NCBI GenBank assembly: GCA_029248665.1
Contig: JAQWIW010000016.1
Location: 83,616-147,615 of the forward strand
Direction: 5' to 3'
Length of the DNA stretch: 64,000 bases
Origin: Opitutia bacterium
GTDB taxonomy: Bacteria > Verrucomicrobiota > Verrucomicrobiia > Opitutales > Coraliomargaritaceae
Shown here: piece by piece, positions 21,518-31,319 of the stretch
How positions within the stretch are numbered: position 1 is the stretch's first letter
How the letters are laid out: each line of letters starts with the position of its first letter
Made by a program: the position numbers and the translations under genes
The notes under the pieces: model-generated
Database searches by the model: none
The model's input: only the letters and a program-made list of their open reading frames with translations
What the model was told of the DNA's origin: nothing

Positions 21518-23311
21518 ATGAAACACAAAACAAACAATCACATCTCTAAGAATGACACAAAAGGTCAGACAATGAAGGGTGCCGATGTTTTAGTCGCCGC
21601 TCTTGAGAAAGAAGGTGTCGATGTGGTCTTTGCTTACCCAGGTGGCGCTTCTATGGAACTTCACCAAGCACTCACAAAGAGTCAAAAGATTCGCACCATC
21701 CTTCCTCGCTTTGAGCAAGGCGGTGGATTCATGGCTCATGGCTATGCCCGTGCGACTGGAAAGCCAAGTGTTTGCATGGCTACTAGTGGCCCCGGTGCAA
21801 CGAATTTAGTTACCTGTATTGCTGACGCATTTATGGACAGTATTCCCTTGGTCGCAATCACTGGTCAAGTATATCAACAATTTATCGGGAAAGCAGCATT
21901 TCAAGAAACTGATTTCTTTGGCATGACTCTTCCCATTGTTAAACATAGTTTTCTGGTTTTAGATAAAGAAGAACTACCAAAGATCGTCAAAGAAGCTTTT
22001 CATATTGCAAGCACAGGACGACCTGGACCTGTGGTTATTGATATCCCTAAAGATGTTCAACAAGCACTCTTTGAACCTGAGTTCCCTGATACGATTGATA
22101 TTCCAGGCTACAAAACCGATGTCACACTTCCAGAAGCTACTGACGAAGAATTACTCGAAGTCATTAAGCTGATCCAAGACTCGAAAAAACCAGTACTTTA
22201 TACAGGTGGTGGGATTATCTCAGCAGAAGCTCATCTAGAGCTCCGTGAATTTGCGAAATTAACTGGCATTCCTGTTGCATCAACTTTGATGGGACTTGGA
22301 GCATTTGATTCTGAAGATCCTCAATCACTCTACTGGTTCGGTATGCATGGAACAGTTGCTGGAAATTGGGCGGTATGTGATTGCGACCTCCTCCTCTGCT
22401 TAGGGGCCCGTTTCGATGACCGTATCACTGGCAAAATTGAAAAATTTGCGACCGAGGCAAAAATTGCCCATATCGACATTGATATATCAGAGCATAACAA
22501 AAACAAGATTGTTGATTTGCCGATCCATTCAGACATCAAGTATGCCATCCGTCGACTTATTGAATTATGGAAGAAGAATAAATTCAGCCAACCTGACATT
22601 TCTGAGTGGAGTGAATTAATTCAAAAATGGAAAGCCGAGCACCCCTTTTCTTACGAAGCTTCTGAGCATATCACTCAACAAGAGGCCATCGAGACTCTAT
22701 ACCAAGAAACTAAAGGTGATGCGATTATATCAACCGGTGTAGGACAACACCAAATGTGGGCCGCACAATATTTTAAATTCAGGGAGCCTAGAACCTATAT
22801 CAGTTCATTAGGACTTGGAACCATGGGCTTTGGTTTACCCGCTGCAATCGGAGCTAAAGTTGCCTACCCAGAAAAACTCGTTGTCAACATTGACGGTGAT
22901 GGCTGCTTCTTGATGAATGTTCAAGAATTGGCGACTGCAAAGATCGAAAAGATTAATGCGAAAACCATCATTATGAACAACCAACACTTAGGGATGGTAG
23001 TTCAATGGGAAGATTTGCTTTATGAAAGTGTTCGTGGGCAAACCATTTTATGCGACAAAGAAAATATCGGAGGCCCCGATAACCTTGATGCCATCTACCC
23101 AGACTTTGTTAAGATCAGTGAAGGTTTTGGCGTAAAAGCCAGACGTGTTTCAAAAAGAGAAGAATTAAGAGACGCTATACAAGAGATGATTGCTCATGAT
23201 GGCCCTTATGTTCTTGAAGTGATTGTGCCTTACACAGAGCACGTTTTACCGATGATCAAGCAAGGGCTTTCTGCAAAAGAAATCCTCTTGAAGTCGCCTA
23301 ACTCAAAGTAG
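21518..23311 (+). CDS. ilvB: Acetolactate synthase large subunit
   Basis: This ThDP enzyme condenses pyruvate to acetolactate (or pyruvate with 2-oxobutyrate) in branched-chain amino acid synthesis. It has 597 residues. The catalytic Glu66 lies in [16 protein letters not shown], the segment [14 protein letters not shown] follows, and the ThDP/Mg motif is [11 protein letters not shown]. Translation may start at 21518 or at Met19 (21572, MKGADVLV), where homology begins. No regulatory small subunit (ilvN) is adjacent. The 3' end overlaps the convergent ligase gene by 9 bp. Confidence 0.92.
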   Translation: MKHKTNNHISKNDTKGQTMKGADVLVAALEKEGVDVVFAYPGGASMELHQALTKSQKIRTILPRFEQGGGFMAHGYARATGKPSVCMATSGPGATNLVTCIADAFMDSIPLVAITGQVYQQFIGKAAFQETDFFGMTLPIVKHSFLVLDKEELPKIVKEAFHIASTGRPGPVVIDIPKDVQQALFEPEFPDTIDIPGYKTDVTLPEATDEELLEVIKLIQDSKKPVLYTGGGIISAEAHLELREFAKLTGIPVASTLMGLGAFDSEDPQSLYWFGMHGTVAGNWAVCDCDLLLCLGARFDDRITGKIEKFATEAKIAHIDIDISEHNKNKIVDLPIHSDIKYAIRRLIELWKKNKFSQPDISEWSELIQKWKAEHPFSYEASEHITQQEAIETLYQETKGDAIISTGVGQHQMWAAQYFKFREPRTYISSLGLGTMGFGLPAAIGAKVAYPEKLVVNIDGDGCFLMNVQELATAKIEKINAKTIIMNNQHLGMVVQWEDLLYESVRGQTILCDKENIGGPDNLDAIYPDFVKISEGFGVKARRVSKREELRDAIQEMIAHDGPYVLEVIVPYTEHVLPMIKQGLSAKEILLKSPNSK

Positions 23312-24925
23312 GCTCTTAACCATTTCCAAAGTATCTGCATCACTTGCAGACTTGTCTTCTCTCCATCGTTTAATACGAGGAAATCGTACCGCTATGCCTG
23401 ACTTATGACGTTTGGATAGCTGAATGCCCTCGAAAGCAATTTCAAATACGAGCTCAGCTTCCACCACACGAACTGGCCCGTGCTTCGCTGTGGTATTTGA
23501 GCGAATCCATTTATCCACTCGTTTCATTTCTGCATCACTCAATCCCGAATAAGCTTTGCAAAATGGGACTAATCCTCCGTCTTTCCAAATTGAAAAAGTA
23601 TAATCTGAAAAAATCCCTGCACGTCTACCGTGCCCTTGCTGTGCGTAAACCATAACCGCATCCACTGTGTAAGGATCAACCTTCCATTTCCACCAAAGCC
23701 CTTTCTTTCGTCCAACATCATAAATCGCTTTGCTACTTTTTATCATCAATCCTTCAATGCCCTTTTCTCGTGAGTGTGAACGCACTTCAGTCATCGCCTC
23801 CCAACCTTTTGAAGCATTAAAAATTGGAGACAAGCGTATCGCAGAACTTTCAATTGATGGGAGTAATTCCTCTAAAGCCTTTCTTCGATCAGTAGTACTT
23901 TTTGACCGTAAATCAACGCCCCCTATTTCAAGTACATCATAAGCCATGAAAATCACGGGTACATCCTTTAGCATTATTTGGCTTACTTTTTTTCGCCCCA
24001 AACGTTTTTGTAAATCGGCAAAACTTCGTACCCTATTATTTTCAAAATCCCAGGCCAATAATTCTCCATCTAAAACAAAGGTTTTTTCCTGAGGTAAAGC
24101 CTTCAAAGCATCTTCAATTTCAGGCACCTGTTCATTGAGTAATTGTTCTCCTCTAGACCAAATAACACACACATCTTCTCGCACGATGACTTGGGCACGA
24201 ATGCCGTCCCACTTAGGTTCAATTTGCCACTCATCAGAAGCCCCTAAGATCATCGAAAGAGATTCTCCTTCGTTGATCTCTAACGGATAGGCTAAACAAA
24301 AAGGATAAGGCCGCAAAGCCTGAGCTTCGTTCGATTCATCGGTAAACAAAGCTTTGAAATTTGCTTCTGTCGGCTCCCAAATCCCCATTAATTTATGGGC
24401 CATCACCGCAGGCTCTAAGGATGCGTTATTTGCCAAGGACTTAATGACCAAACTTTTGCTCACCCCTACTCGAAACCCGCCTGTCATTAACTTATTTAAA
24501 ACAAAGGCCATCGAATAATCCATCTTAGACCATAATCTCGAAATCACTTTAGCTTGCGCTTCAGGCTCCATTTCTTTCAAAGGCAAAAGGTGATTTTCGA
24601 TTAATTCACTCAAAGATAGTTCAAGACTGGCTTCTCGAAATCTATCTTTCGAAAAAATCAACAAGGCCAAGGTTTCCGCCAAATCGCCCACATGATCATA
24701 GCATTCGATAAAAAGCCAATCAGGCAAATCACTAATCTTCGAAGCCCATGACTTCAGGTCGGCACTCTTAACCAATCGTTTCAATCGCTCACCCATCAAA
24801 AAATAAATTGCCCAAGCAGCATCCGCAGGATTCGCTTCTCGAAAATAGTCACTCAAAAGTTTCGACTTAGCGGCCGTCTTATTGGTTTGGTCTAATGCGA
24901 TAAAAAGCTGTGTGAATAAATCCAT
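23303..24925 (-). CDS. ATP-dependent DNA ligase of the ligase-exonuclease repair cassette
   Basis: The protein has 540 residues. An N-terminal DNA-binding domain (to ~210) precedes the nucleotidyltransferase domain. The adenylated lysine is Lys238 in [10 protein letters not shown] (motif I KxDGxR). Other motifs are [11 protein letters not shown], then EGLMIKSS, then the [16 protein letters not shown] segment. The OB-fold follows. This bacterial ATP-ligase type is typically encoded with an MBL-fold exonuclease and an Lhr-like helicase. The exonuclease lies 22 bp upstream; the helicase is absent here. A role in DNA repair is inferred. Confidence 0.9.
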   Translation of the reverse strand: MDLFTQLFIALDQTNKTAAKSKLLSDYFREANPADAAWAIYFLMGERLKRLVKSADLKSWASKISDLPDWLFIECYDHVGDLAETLALLIFSKDRFREASLELSLSELIENHLLPLKEMEPEAQAKVISRLWSKMDYSMAFVLNKLMTGGFRVGVSKSLVIKSLANNASLEPAVMAHKLMGIWEPTEANFKALFTDESNEAQALRPYPFCLAYPLEINEGESLSMILGASDEWQIEPKWDGIRAQVIVREDVCVIWSRGEQLLNEQVPEIEDALKALPQEKTFVLDGELLAWDFENNRVRSFADLQKRLGRKKVSQIMLKDVPVIFMAYDVLEIGGVDLRSKSTTDRRKALEELLPSIESSAIRLSPIFNASKGWEAMTEVRSHSREKGIEGLMIKSSKAIYDVGRKKGLWWKWKVDPYTVDAVMVYAQQGHGRRAGIFSDYTFSIWKDGGLVPFCKAYSGLSDAEMKRVDKWIRSNTTAKHGPVRVVEAELVFEIAFEGIQLSKRHKSGIAVRFPRIKRWREDKSASDADTLEMVKSLL

Positions 24926-24947
24926 AATTCAGAAATTAATGCTCCAT

Positions 24948-25934
24948 TTAAATCGTATAAGCATCTAAGCCCTTATCTTCATTTAACCAACGTACTAAGG
25001 CCTCCGAATAACCGTGAGTTGCCCCGATGTGCTCTGCACCAGTCGCATCAATTGTTTGTAAAATACCCTTCCAATCCACATGATCGGAAAGCACAAATCC
25101 TCGATCCAAGGCCCGTCTACGACGTGCCCCTCGCACCGCCATCCAACCCGAAGCAAAGGCTAAAGAATAAGGTGCAAACTGATTAAGCCATGACGAATTT
25201 TGGGTAGATCCTGGGGCAATGATGATCCCTTGACCTTTAAAATTTTCCTTAGTGTCACGACTCGCCCGTATCGTTTCTGGTATAGGATAGCCTTCTCTTA
25301 AATAATGCCGATTAAAAATATCCACAGAGCCATGTACGCCGATCGGACCAATTGAAGGGTCAATCCCGCAAAGCACTCTTTGTGCCTTACCCAAAGCGTA
25401 AGCAAATAAAACACTCGTGATGCCCTTTGCTTGATTCTCTCTCCACCATGCGTTAATTCCAGAGAAAACACTCTCTGGAGATTGCCAAACATAAACGGGT
25501 AAAGCGAAGGTTGATTCAGTGATAAATTGATGACAAGGCACAACCTCAAATGCTTCACAAGAAGCATCGAATTCAATTTTGTAATCTCCAGCAACACAAC
25601 TAACGAATCCCTTATGCTCAATGCGGATCTGGCTCGATCCTAAGAGATGTCCTGCCGGATGGAAAGATACCGTTACATCATTAATTTTAAGCGATTTTCC
25701 ATATTCAATTCCTTCAACCTTTGCGTCTTTGCCAACCCGCTCTTGAACAATCAGCCGCCCCGTCTCCGAAGTTAAATAAGATTTCATATAGGGACGGGCA
25801 TGGTCGCTGTGCCCATGAGTGATCAAGGCACGATCCACAGACTTCCTTGGATCAATATAGAAATCTCCTATCGGGCAATAAAGGCCTTCATCTTTTAGGC
25901 AAAGCAAGGAGTTCGCTGAATCATCAAGTGGCAT
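24948..25934 (-). CDS. Ligase-associated MBL-fold exonuclease
   Basis: This 328-residue metallo-beta-lactamase-fold nuclease has the HxHxDH motif at 40-45 (LITHGHSDHA). Other motifs are FHPAGHLLGSSQI and VAGDYKIEFD, and a C-terminal GATHGYSEALVRWL segment. Proteins of this type are annotated as ligase-associated DNA exonucleases or as mRNA 3'-end-processing-factor-like. It lies immediately upstream of the ATP-dependent ligase on the same strand, which supports the repair-cassette assignment. Confidence 0.86.
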   Translation of the reverse strand: MPLDDSANSLLCLKDEGLYCPIGDFYIDPRKSVDRALITHGHSDHARPYMKSYLTSETGRLIVQERVGKDAKVEGIEYGKSLKINDVTVSFHPAGHLLGSSQIRIEHKGFVSCVAGDYKIEFDASCEAFEVVPCHQFITESTFALPVYVWQSPESVFSGINAWWRENQAKGITSVLFAYALGKAQRVLCGIDPSIGPIGVHGSVDIFNRHYLREGYPIPETIRASRDTKENFKGQGIIIAPGSTQNSSWLNQFAPYSLAFASGWMAVRGARRRRALDRGFVLSDHVDWKGILQTIDATGAEHIGATHGYSEALVRWLNEDKGLDAYTI

Positions 25935-25964
25935 TGAGATAGCTTATAAGACTAAAGCAAAAAC

Positions 25965-26747
25965 TCAAATAGAGAGGGTATAATCCTCGCTAAAATTCTC
26001 CCGACAAAATAAGTCCATATCCACTGCTAAAGGTGCCTCAAAAGAAACCGCCCCATCAGGGAAATTAAAATGGTATTTATGGCAATGTAAGGCTTGCCGC
26101 TTCATCGCTAAATGCTCGTTCAATCGTTCTGTCCAACCTTGTTCAATAAACTCGATATAAAGACTTTCATCCTTACCATATATCTTATCTCCAACAACTG
26201 AATGCCCCAGCCATTCGGCATGCACACGAATCTGATGCTTACGACCAGTTTCTGGAAGCACTCGTGCTAATGTGTAGTCATCATTTTTCAATAAGGGTTC
26301 AAATACCGTCACCGCTGATTTAGCCGTACGATCATCACTTACATGATTTTTAATTTTCACCAATCCATTCGGTCGATGAGCAATGCTTTGCTTCACCTCA
26401 ATTTCCTTTTCTAAAGCCCCATCCATAATGGCTAAATATTCTTTATCCACCTTACGCTCTTGAATCGCCATCTGAAACTTCCTCGCAACAGAGGGACGTT
26501 TGGCAATAATGACTAAACCACTAGTTTCCCTATCCAAACGAGCGACAAGGTGTAATTTTTCTAAATTGGTATAGGTACGAACCGCTCCAACTAAACTCGA
26601 AAGCGGCCCATCTTTTGAAGGATGGCAGACTAACCAGCCAGGCTTATTCAGGATTAACAAGGCATCATCTTCAAATACAATCCAAGATGGAAATTCCGCC
26701 ATATCTACTAAGGGGGCCTCGGAGCCAAATGGATCTCTTTGTGTCAT
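25965..26747 (-). CDS. RluA-family RNA pseudouridine synthase (second copy)
   Basis: The protein has 260 residues. The catalytic motif is ARLDRETSG at 69-77 with Asp72 as nucleophile. The upstream ILNKPGWLVCHPS and the later LPETGRKHQIRVHAEW match RluA-group enzymes more closely than the copy at 15046-15780. There is no S4 domain. Its stop lies 30 bp before the exonuclease start on the same strand, so it may head that transcript. The RNA target is unknown. Confidence 0.9.
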   Translation of the reverse strand: MTQRDPFGSEAPLVDMAEFPSWIVFEDDALLILNKPGWLVCHPSKDGPLSSLVGAVRTYTNLEKLHLVARLDRETSGLVIIAKRPSVARKFQMAIQERKVDKEYLAIMDGALEKEIEVKQSIAHRPNGLVKIKNHVSDDRTAKSAVTVFEPLLKNDDYTLARVLPETGRKHQIRVHAEWLGHSVVGDKIYGKDESLYIEFIEQGWTERLNEHLAMKRQALHCHKYHFNFPDGAVSFEAPLAVDMDLFCRENFSEDYTLSI

Positions 26748-27044
26748 ATAAATATGTATTTTTTAGAAGAAGAGTGTTGCCAAAGTTATGATATTCAATT
26801 AATCTATGCTCAGGTTGAAAACATTAAGCTTTGTGGATGTTAGGAAGGTACTCACTGTACTAATCAATGAGTCAAACATCTACTTGTGGAGTAAGGTATG
26901 CCCTTTTGCACAAACTCGTGATTCTTCACATTTAAATGATTTCAATGCCCTTAATATAGGCGTTATTTTGTTTCCCATCCTTAAGCTGCAATCGCTACAA
27001 CCTATTACCCTAACTAATTAATCACTCATTAAACAAAAAGTATT
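26748..27044. other. Intergenic region between divergent rluA and hpf
   Basis: About 300 bp with no convincing gene. A 71-codon frame (26806-27021, plus) has no recognisable domain or plausible initiation context and was not accepted. This stretch presumably holds the promoters of both genes; I could not pick out convincing -35/-10 boxes. Confidence 0.5.
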
Positions 27045-27413
27045 ATGAAAAATCAGGAAAAACTCATCATGGCAGGCAATAATCTAGAACTCACAAACTC
27101 TATTAAAACAGTGATAAAGGAAAAGACTGAAAAGCTATTTGAACATAATGAACACATAATACGAATGCGAGTTGAAGCTGAATATGACCCGCATCAATCG
27201 TCTCACCAAAAAGAATATGTTGCTAAAGGCCATTTAGAAGTCAGGGGCAATGACCACAACGTATCCGCCGCATCCAATGATCTCTACAAATCTATCGATC
27301 AAATGGTTTCTAAACTAGACCGCATGATGCGAAGACGAGCCCGGCTTCAACGCACTAAACGCAAAAGCCCTCACCCTATTGATATTCCATCTTACATTCC
27401 TAAGGCGAGTTAA
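27045..27413 (+). CDS. hpf: Ribosome hibernation-promoting factor, short form
   Basis: The protein has 122 residues and resembles the Hpf/YfiA/RaiA sigma-54 modulation family: NLELTNSIKTVIKEKTEKL, then the segment YVAKGHLEVRGNDHNVSAAS, then DLYKSIDQMVSKLDRMMRRR. It lacks the C-terminal dimerisation domain of long HPF, so it should bind the decoding region like the short proteobacterial forms. Translation may start at 27045 or at Met9 (27069). An inverted repeat with a T-run follows. Confidence 0.85.
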   Translation: MKNQEKLIMAGNNLELTNSIKTVIKEKTEKLFEHNEHIIRMRVEAEYDPHQSSHQKEYVAKGHLEVRGNDHNVSAASNDLYKSIDQMVSKLDRMMRRRARLQRTKRKSPHPIDIPSYIPKAS

Positions 27414-27446
27414 GACCCGCACAGTTTAAAAACACAGATACCCCAT

Positions 27447-27496
27447 GGGGACAATCAAGTCGTCGCTCTTGTGACACTTAAAACTTGATTGTCCCC
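27447..27496 (+). terminator. Perfect 14-bp inverted repeat and T-run after hpf
   Basis: GGGGACAATCAAGT (27447-27460) and ACTTGATTGTCCCC (27483-27496) are exact reverse complements separated by 22 nt, and TATTTTTT follows. This fits an intrinsic terminator for hpf, although the loop is long. A separate palindrome CCCCATGGGG (27441-27450) overlaps its left edge. Confidence 0.6.
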
Positions 27497-27518
27497 TATT
27501 TTTTATGATGATCAGAGC

Positions 27519-27878
27519 ATGCCAGCAAATTTTTACAGTCTACTACATATTACAGGAATACTCATGGTATTCATTGGATACGGTTCTCTAATCGGACTTG
27601 CCCTCTCAAAAACGGAAAACCCGGGAGTTAAAAAACTCGGAGCGATCACGAGCGGGATTGGATTAACTCTACTACTCGTAGCAGGCTTTGGACTGATTGC
27701 TAAAATGGGTTATAGCTACACTTCCACTTGGATTATTGTGAAAATGATTATTTGGGTGCTACTAGGTAGCTTAGTCGCTTTCATCAATCGCAAGCCAGAG
27801 TGGGCGAAAATTTTATGGTGGATCACTCTCCTACTTGGCTTCGTTGCCATATTAATGGTTTATTTTTTCAAATCTTAA
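27519..27878 (+). CDS. Small four-helix membrane protein, function unknown
   Basis: From the ATG at 27519 the protein has 119 residues. There are four predicted membrane segments: roughly 4-28 (LLHITGILMVFIGYGSLIG), 39-63, 70-90 (WIIVKMIIWVLLGSLVAFI) and 97-117. The frame is open to a TTG at 27489, but that start would lie inside the terminator stem. No catalytic or transport motif is visible and I do not recognise a family. It lies alone between hpf and tRNA-Arg. Confidence 0.7.
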   Translation: MPANFYSLLHITGILMVFIGYGSLIGLALSKTENPGVKKLGAITSGIGLTLLLVAGFGLIAKMGYSYTSTWIIVKMIIWVLLGSLVAFINRKPEWAKILWWITLLLGFVAILMVYFFKS

Positions 27879-27929
27879 AAGTTCTGCTTGAATTCTTTAA
27901 AAGGTCTGTCTTTATATCAATTTTTACAG

Positions 27930-28007
<78 letters not shown>

Positions 28008-28161
28008 TTTAATTTATAAATGTTTATAAATTAACATTAGACAATATGCTAAGATTCATGTTGTAGGTTTTAAAAGAATATTCTGGCTTAACCTAATCCA
28101 AGATTTTTCTCTCTTAGCCGCACTAGTCCCATGATTTCACTAGAAATAATGGCTTTCATTC

Positions 28162-28170
28162 AGTTTCATT
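28162..28170 (-). promoter_or_regulatory. AATGAAACT word upstream of xylA
   Basis: The reverse complement of this site reads AATGAAACT and is followed 10 bp later by a related AATGAAA. It lies about 80 bp before the xylA start. The same word recurs in other promoter regions of the locus, so it may be an operator half-site, possibly for the XylR-type regulator. Inference only. Confidence 0.3.
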
Positions 28171-28172
28171 AA

Positions 28173-28236
28173 AAAGGATCAAATCTTCATTACTGTTTGT
28201 TGAACATGAAGCTAAATTAAACTACTCTGATCCTTT
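28173..28236. promoter_or_regulatory. Inverted repeat in the xylA leader
   Basis: AAAGGATCA (28173-28181) and TGATCCTTT (28228-28236) are exact reverse complements flanking 46 nt, ending 15 bp before xylA. They could form a leader stem near the ribosome-binding region or be an operator; chance is not excluded. Confidence 0.3.
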
Positions 28237-28251
28237 AAAAACTTAACATAT

Positions 28252-29556
28252 ATGGAATATTTTAATTGCCCTAAAATTCAGTACGAAGGTGCTGGTTCTA
28301 AAAACCCTTTTGCCTTTAAACATTATGATGCTGATGCAGTCATTGATGGTAAAACCATGAAGGAACATTTACGCTTTGCTGCTCCTTATTGGCACGTAAT
28401 GAGAAATGCTCTTGCAGATCCTTTTGGTGAAGGAACGGCTGTGATGCCTTGGGATGATGGGACTAACTCTACTGAAAATGCGGTGAATCGAGTCGATGTC
28501 TTTTTTGAGTTTTTAGATAAAATGGGCATTGAATATTATTGCTGGCACGACCGTGATATCGCTCCTGAACTGAATAATCTTTCCGAGTCGAACAAAGCAC
28601 TCGATGCAGTCGTGGCTAAACTTAAAGAAAAGCAAAAAGAAACTGGAGTGAAATTACTCTGGGGAACTGCCTGCTTATTTGCACACCCAAGATACTCTCA
28701 AGGCGGGGCAACAACGCCCGATGCCAATGTATATGCCTATGCAGCCGCACAGGTTAAAAAAGCACTCGAATGCACCAAAGAGCTCGATGGCTTGGGATAC
28801 ACTTTCTGGGGTGGTCGTGAAGGCTATTCAACACTCTTGAATACCAACATGAAAAGAGAGCTCGATCACTTAGCCAACTTCTTACATATGGCAGTCGATC
28901 ACGCAAAGAAAATTGGATTTGACGGACCTTTTTATATTGAGCCAAAACCAAGAGAGCCATCCACGCATCAATATGATTCTGATTCAGCAGCCTGCTTGAA
29001 CTTTCTAAGAGAATACAATTTACTCGATCACTTTTATTTAAACATCGAAACGAATCACGCAACACTAGCGGGTCACACAATGGAGCACGAACTCACGGTG
29101 GCACTCAATGCAGATCGTCTTGGAAGTATTGATGCTAACCAAGGTGATGAACTGATTGGCTGGGATACCGATCAATTCCCTACTGATATTTATCTCACTA
29201 CTCAAGTGATGCTTAAAGTCCTAGAAATGGGAGGCTTCAAAACAGGTGGATTAAATTTTGACGCGAAGAGACGCAGAGAGTCACACGACCCAATCGATCT
29301 GATTCATGCTCATGTTGGCGGAATGGATGCCTTTGCTCGTGGATTAAAAATTGCTCATGCCATTCGTGAAGATGGTCGCCTAACTAATTTCGTGAAAGAG
29401 CGCTATGCTTCTTTTGACACTGGAATTGGAGCGGAGATTGATGCAGGCAAAGTTGATTTTGAAACTTTGGAAAAATATGCACTCAATCAAAACGAACCAA
29501 AGATTGCCAGTGGCCAGCAAGAGATGCTCGAAAACTTAATAAACGAATTTATCTAA
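28252..29556 (+). CDS. xylA: Xylose isomerase
   Basis: XylA interconverts D-xylose and D-xylulose in the cytoplasm. The protein has 434 residues (class II, E. coli-like length). It begins [23 protein letters not shown] in family style. The catalytic His99 and Asp102 lie in [10 protein letters not shown], the sugar/metal site includes FWGGREGY, and the segment [10 protein letters not shown] carries a metal-binding Glu. It is 6 bp before xylB, forming an operon. Its position beside a GH10/GH52 cluster shows that xylose is a main end-product of this locus. Confidence 0.96.
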   Translation: MEYFNCPKIQYEGAGSKNPFAFKHYDADAVIDGKTMKEHLRFAAPYWHVMRNALADPFGEGTAVMPWDDGTNSTENAVNRVDVFFEFLDKMGIEYYCWHDRDIAPELNNLSESNKALDAVVAKLKEKQKETGVKLLWGTACLFAHPRYSQGGATTPDANVYAYAAAQVKKALECTKELDGLGYTFWGGREGYSTLLNTNMKRELDHLANFLHMAVDHAKKIGFDGPFYIEPKPREPSTHQYDSDSAACLNFLREYNLLDHFYLNIETNHATLAGHTMEHELTVALNADRLGSIDANQGDELIGWDTDQFPTDIYLTTQVMLKVLEMGGFKTGGLNFDAKRRRESHDPIDLIHAHVGGMDAFARGLKIAHAIREDGRLTNFVKERYASFDTGIGAEIDAGKVDFETLEKYALNQNEPKIASGQQEMLENLINEFI

Positions 29557-29562
29557 GTTCTG

Positions 29563-31116
29563 ATGGCGTATTCCTTAGGCATTGATGGATCGACTCAAAG
29601 TATGTCGGCGATCGTTATCGATTTAGATAAGGGCGATGTCGTTTGCGAATGTGCAATCAATTTCGGAGAACGGCTTCCACAGTATAATTCCCCTAATGGA
29701 TTTTTCAACGGAGAGTCTTCAAACGAGGTATATTCTGACCCGCTTATGTGGTTGGATGCGATTGATTTACTCTTTGAGGAGCTAAAGGAATTATGTGACC
29801 TCAGTAAAGTCGAAGCTATCTCTGGTGCAGGCCAACAACATGGTTCAGTATATCTCAATGCTCAGTGGCTCAAGGCAATAAGCCATTTAGATTCTGAGAA
29901 AACCTTATCTAAGCAAATAAAGCCGTGTTTAAGTCGTCCGCATTCGCCGATTTGGATGGATACTTCCACCACGCTCGAATGCCAAGAAATTACCCAAGCT
30001 CTAGGCGGCAACGATATCATTTGCCAAAAATCAGGTTCAGTCGCCATTGAGCGTTTCACGGGCCCGCAAATACGTCGTTTCTACAAGACTTCCCTCGAAG
30101 CCTATCCTAATACGGCAAGAATTCATCTAGTCAGTTCTTTCCTTTGTTCGATCTTTTCTGGGCAAGACGCCCCTATCGATACAGGCGATGGTGCTGGTAT
30201 GAATTTGATGAATCTAAAATCGAATACTTGGGACGATGATTTAGTTCATGCAACGGCTCCAAATCTTTTAGATAAACTACCCGATATTGTTCAAGGGGAG
30301 ACAATTGTAGGAAAGATTTCAGATTACTTTGTCAAAAAATATGGTTTTTCTGAGAAAGTTTCCGTAGTGGTATTCACTGGAGATAACCCAAGTAGCCTTG
30401 TTGGAACTGCAGCAAGTACCCCTAGTAAAACAGTTATTTCTTTAGGCACTTCAGATACTTTTTTTGCGGCTATGCCAAGTACAGTATCAGACCCTAACGG
30501 ATTCGGTCATGTTTTTGGGAACCCCAGTGGAGGATCGATGTCTCTCCAATGCTTTTTAAATGGCTCACTCGCTCGTGAATACGTAAAAGATAAATATGAA
30601 TACTCATGGGATCAGTTTACAGATGCCCTTTCGGAAACACCTCCCGGATGCAATGGCAATTATATGCTACCTTTCTTTAGCCCCGAGATCAGCCCACTGT
30701 ATAATGGCAATGGCCCCGTACTCAAAGGCACTAGTATTTTCGAAAATTGGCGTAGTCCTAAGCTTGCAATTCGTGCCTGTATTGAAGGCCAATTTATGAA
30801 TATGAAAGTGCATACTGATTGGATGCAAATGGTGCCAGAAATCATTTATGTCACAGGAGGTGCTTCAAAAAACACCACCATTATTCAAATCCTTTCGGAC
30901 ATCTTTCAAGCAGATGTACAAAGACTTGAAGTCAGTGGTTCGGTTGCACTTGGTGGTGCGATCCGAGCAGCCCAGCATTGTTTAAATCACTCTTTAGAGT
31001 CATTAGAAGCAAGTTTCTGCAGTAATAGTTCAGAAGTGATTAAGCCAAATGAATCACATAAAGAGCTATACACAAAGGCCATCGAAGAAATTGAATCGAT
31101 GCTTTTAGTACTTTAA
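29563..31116 (+). CDS. xylB: Xylulokinase (FGGY family)
   Basis: XylB phosphorylates D-xylulose to xylulose 5-phosphate, feeding the pentose phosphate pathway. The protein has 517 residues with an FGGY-kinase N-terminal segment YSLGIDGSTQSMSAIVID. Asp in PIDTGDGAGMNLM is in the catalytic position. The nucleotide-binding domain has VVFTGDNPSSLVG, ISLGTSDTFFA and YVTGGASKN. It starts 6 bp after xylA. The N-terminal loop region (~30-60) is longer than in E. coli XylB, as in some eukaryotic-like xylulokinases. Confidence 0.93.
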   Translation: MAYSLGIDGSTQSMSAIVIDLDKGDVVCECAINFGERLPQYNSPNGFFNGESSNEVYSDPLMWLDAIDLLFEELKELCDLSKVEAISGAGQQHGSVYLNAQWLKAISHLDSEKTLSKQIKPCLSRPHSPIWMDTSTTLECQEITQALGGNDIICQKSGSVAIERFTGPQIRRFYKTSLEAYPNTARIHLVSSFLCSIFSGQDAPIDTGDGAGMNLMNLKSNTWDDDLVHATAPNLLDKLPDIVQGETIVGKISDYFVKKYGFSEKVSVVVFTGDNPSSLVGTAASTPSKTVISLGTSDTFFAAMPSTVSDPNGFGHVFGNPSGGSMSLQCFLNGSLAREYVKDKYEYSWDQFTDALSETPPGCNGNYMLPFFSPEISPLYNGNGPVLKGTSIFENWRSPKLAIRACIEGQFMNMKVHTDWMQMVPEIIYVTGGASKNTTIIQILSDIFQADVQRLEVSGSVALGGAIRAAQHCLNHSLESLEASFCSNSSEVIKPNESHKELYTKAIEEIESMLLVL

Positions 31117-31254
31117 TTAAAGGTCACTAAGCTCAGTGAATCGATCAATTGATCGAGAGCTATGACTAATCATTCTGAATCGAGATATTTCCGACCGAGC
31201 TATTCTTAATGTCACCAATGTGAGACCTGCAAGACTGGGCCTTGAGCTACCCAA
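31117..31254. other. Gene-free block between xylB and the terminator
   Basis: This stretch holds a perfect 16-bp palindrome (31141-31156), imperfect direct repeats containing GAGCTAT (~31157 and ~31197) and a 44-codon minus-strand frame without an obvious start. It looks less AT-rich than neighbouring spacers. It may be an intergenic repeat or gene remnant; nothing recognisable is encoded. Confidence 0.35.
31141..31156. repeat. Perfect 16-bp palindrome
   Basis: TCGATCAATTGATCGA is fully self-complementary and lies 25 bp after the xylB stop codon. It could be a protein-binding site or part of an intergenic repeat. Confidence 0.5.
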
Positions 31255-31289
31255 AAAAGAAGCACCCTCTTTAAGAGGATGCTTCTTTT
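31255..31289. terminator. Bidirectional terminator between xylB and the TonB-dependent receptor
   Basis: AAAAGAAGCA (31255-31264) and TGCTTCTTTT (31280-31289) form a perfect 10-bp stem with a further CCTC/GAGG inside. A-rich and T-rich flanks on the two sides allow termination on both strands, between convergent genes. Confidence 0.75.
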
Positions 31290-31319
31290 GATAAATTCAC
31301 GCGATTATGCTTAGTAGAA

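Noticed and set aside
21518..21525. ATGAAACA at the ilvB start as another regulator word
   Set aside because: It differs in the last base and is simply the start codon plus codons 2-3.
26806..27021. 71-codon plus-strand frame between rluA and hpf
   Set aside because: No domain, biased composition or ribosome-binding context; it fills a normal divergent promoter region.
27489..27518. TTG start for the small membrane protein
   Set aside because: It would begin inside the right arm of the hpf terminator; the ATG at 27519 opens directly into the first membrane helix.
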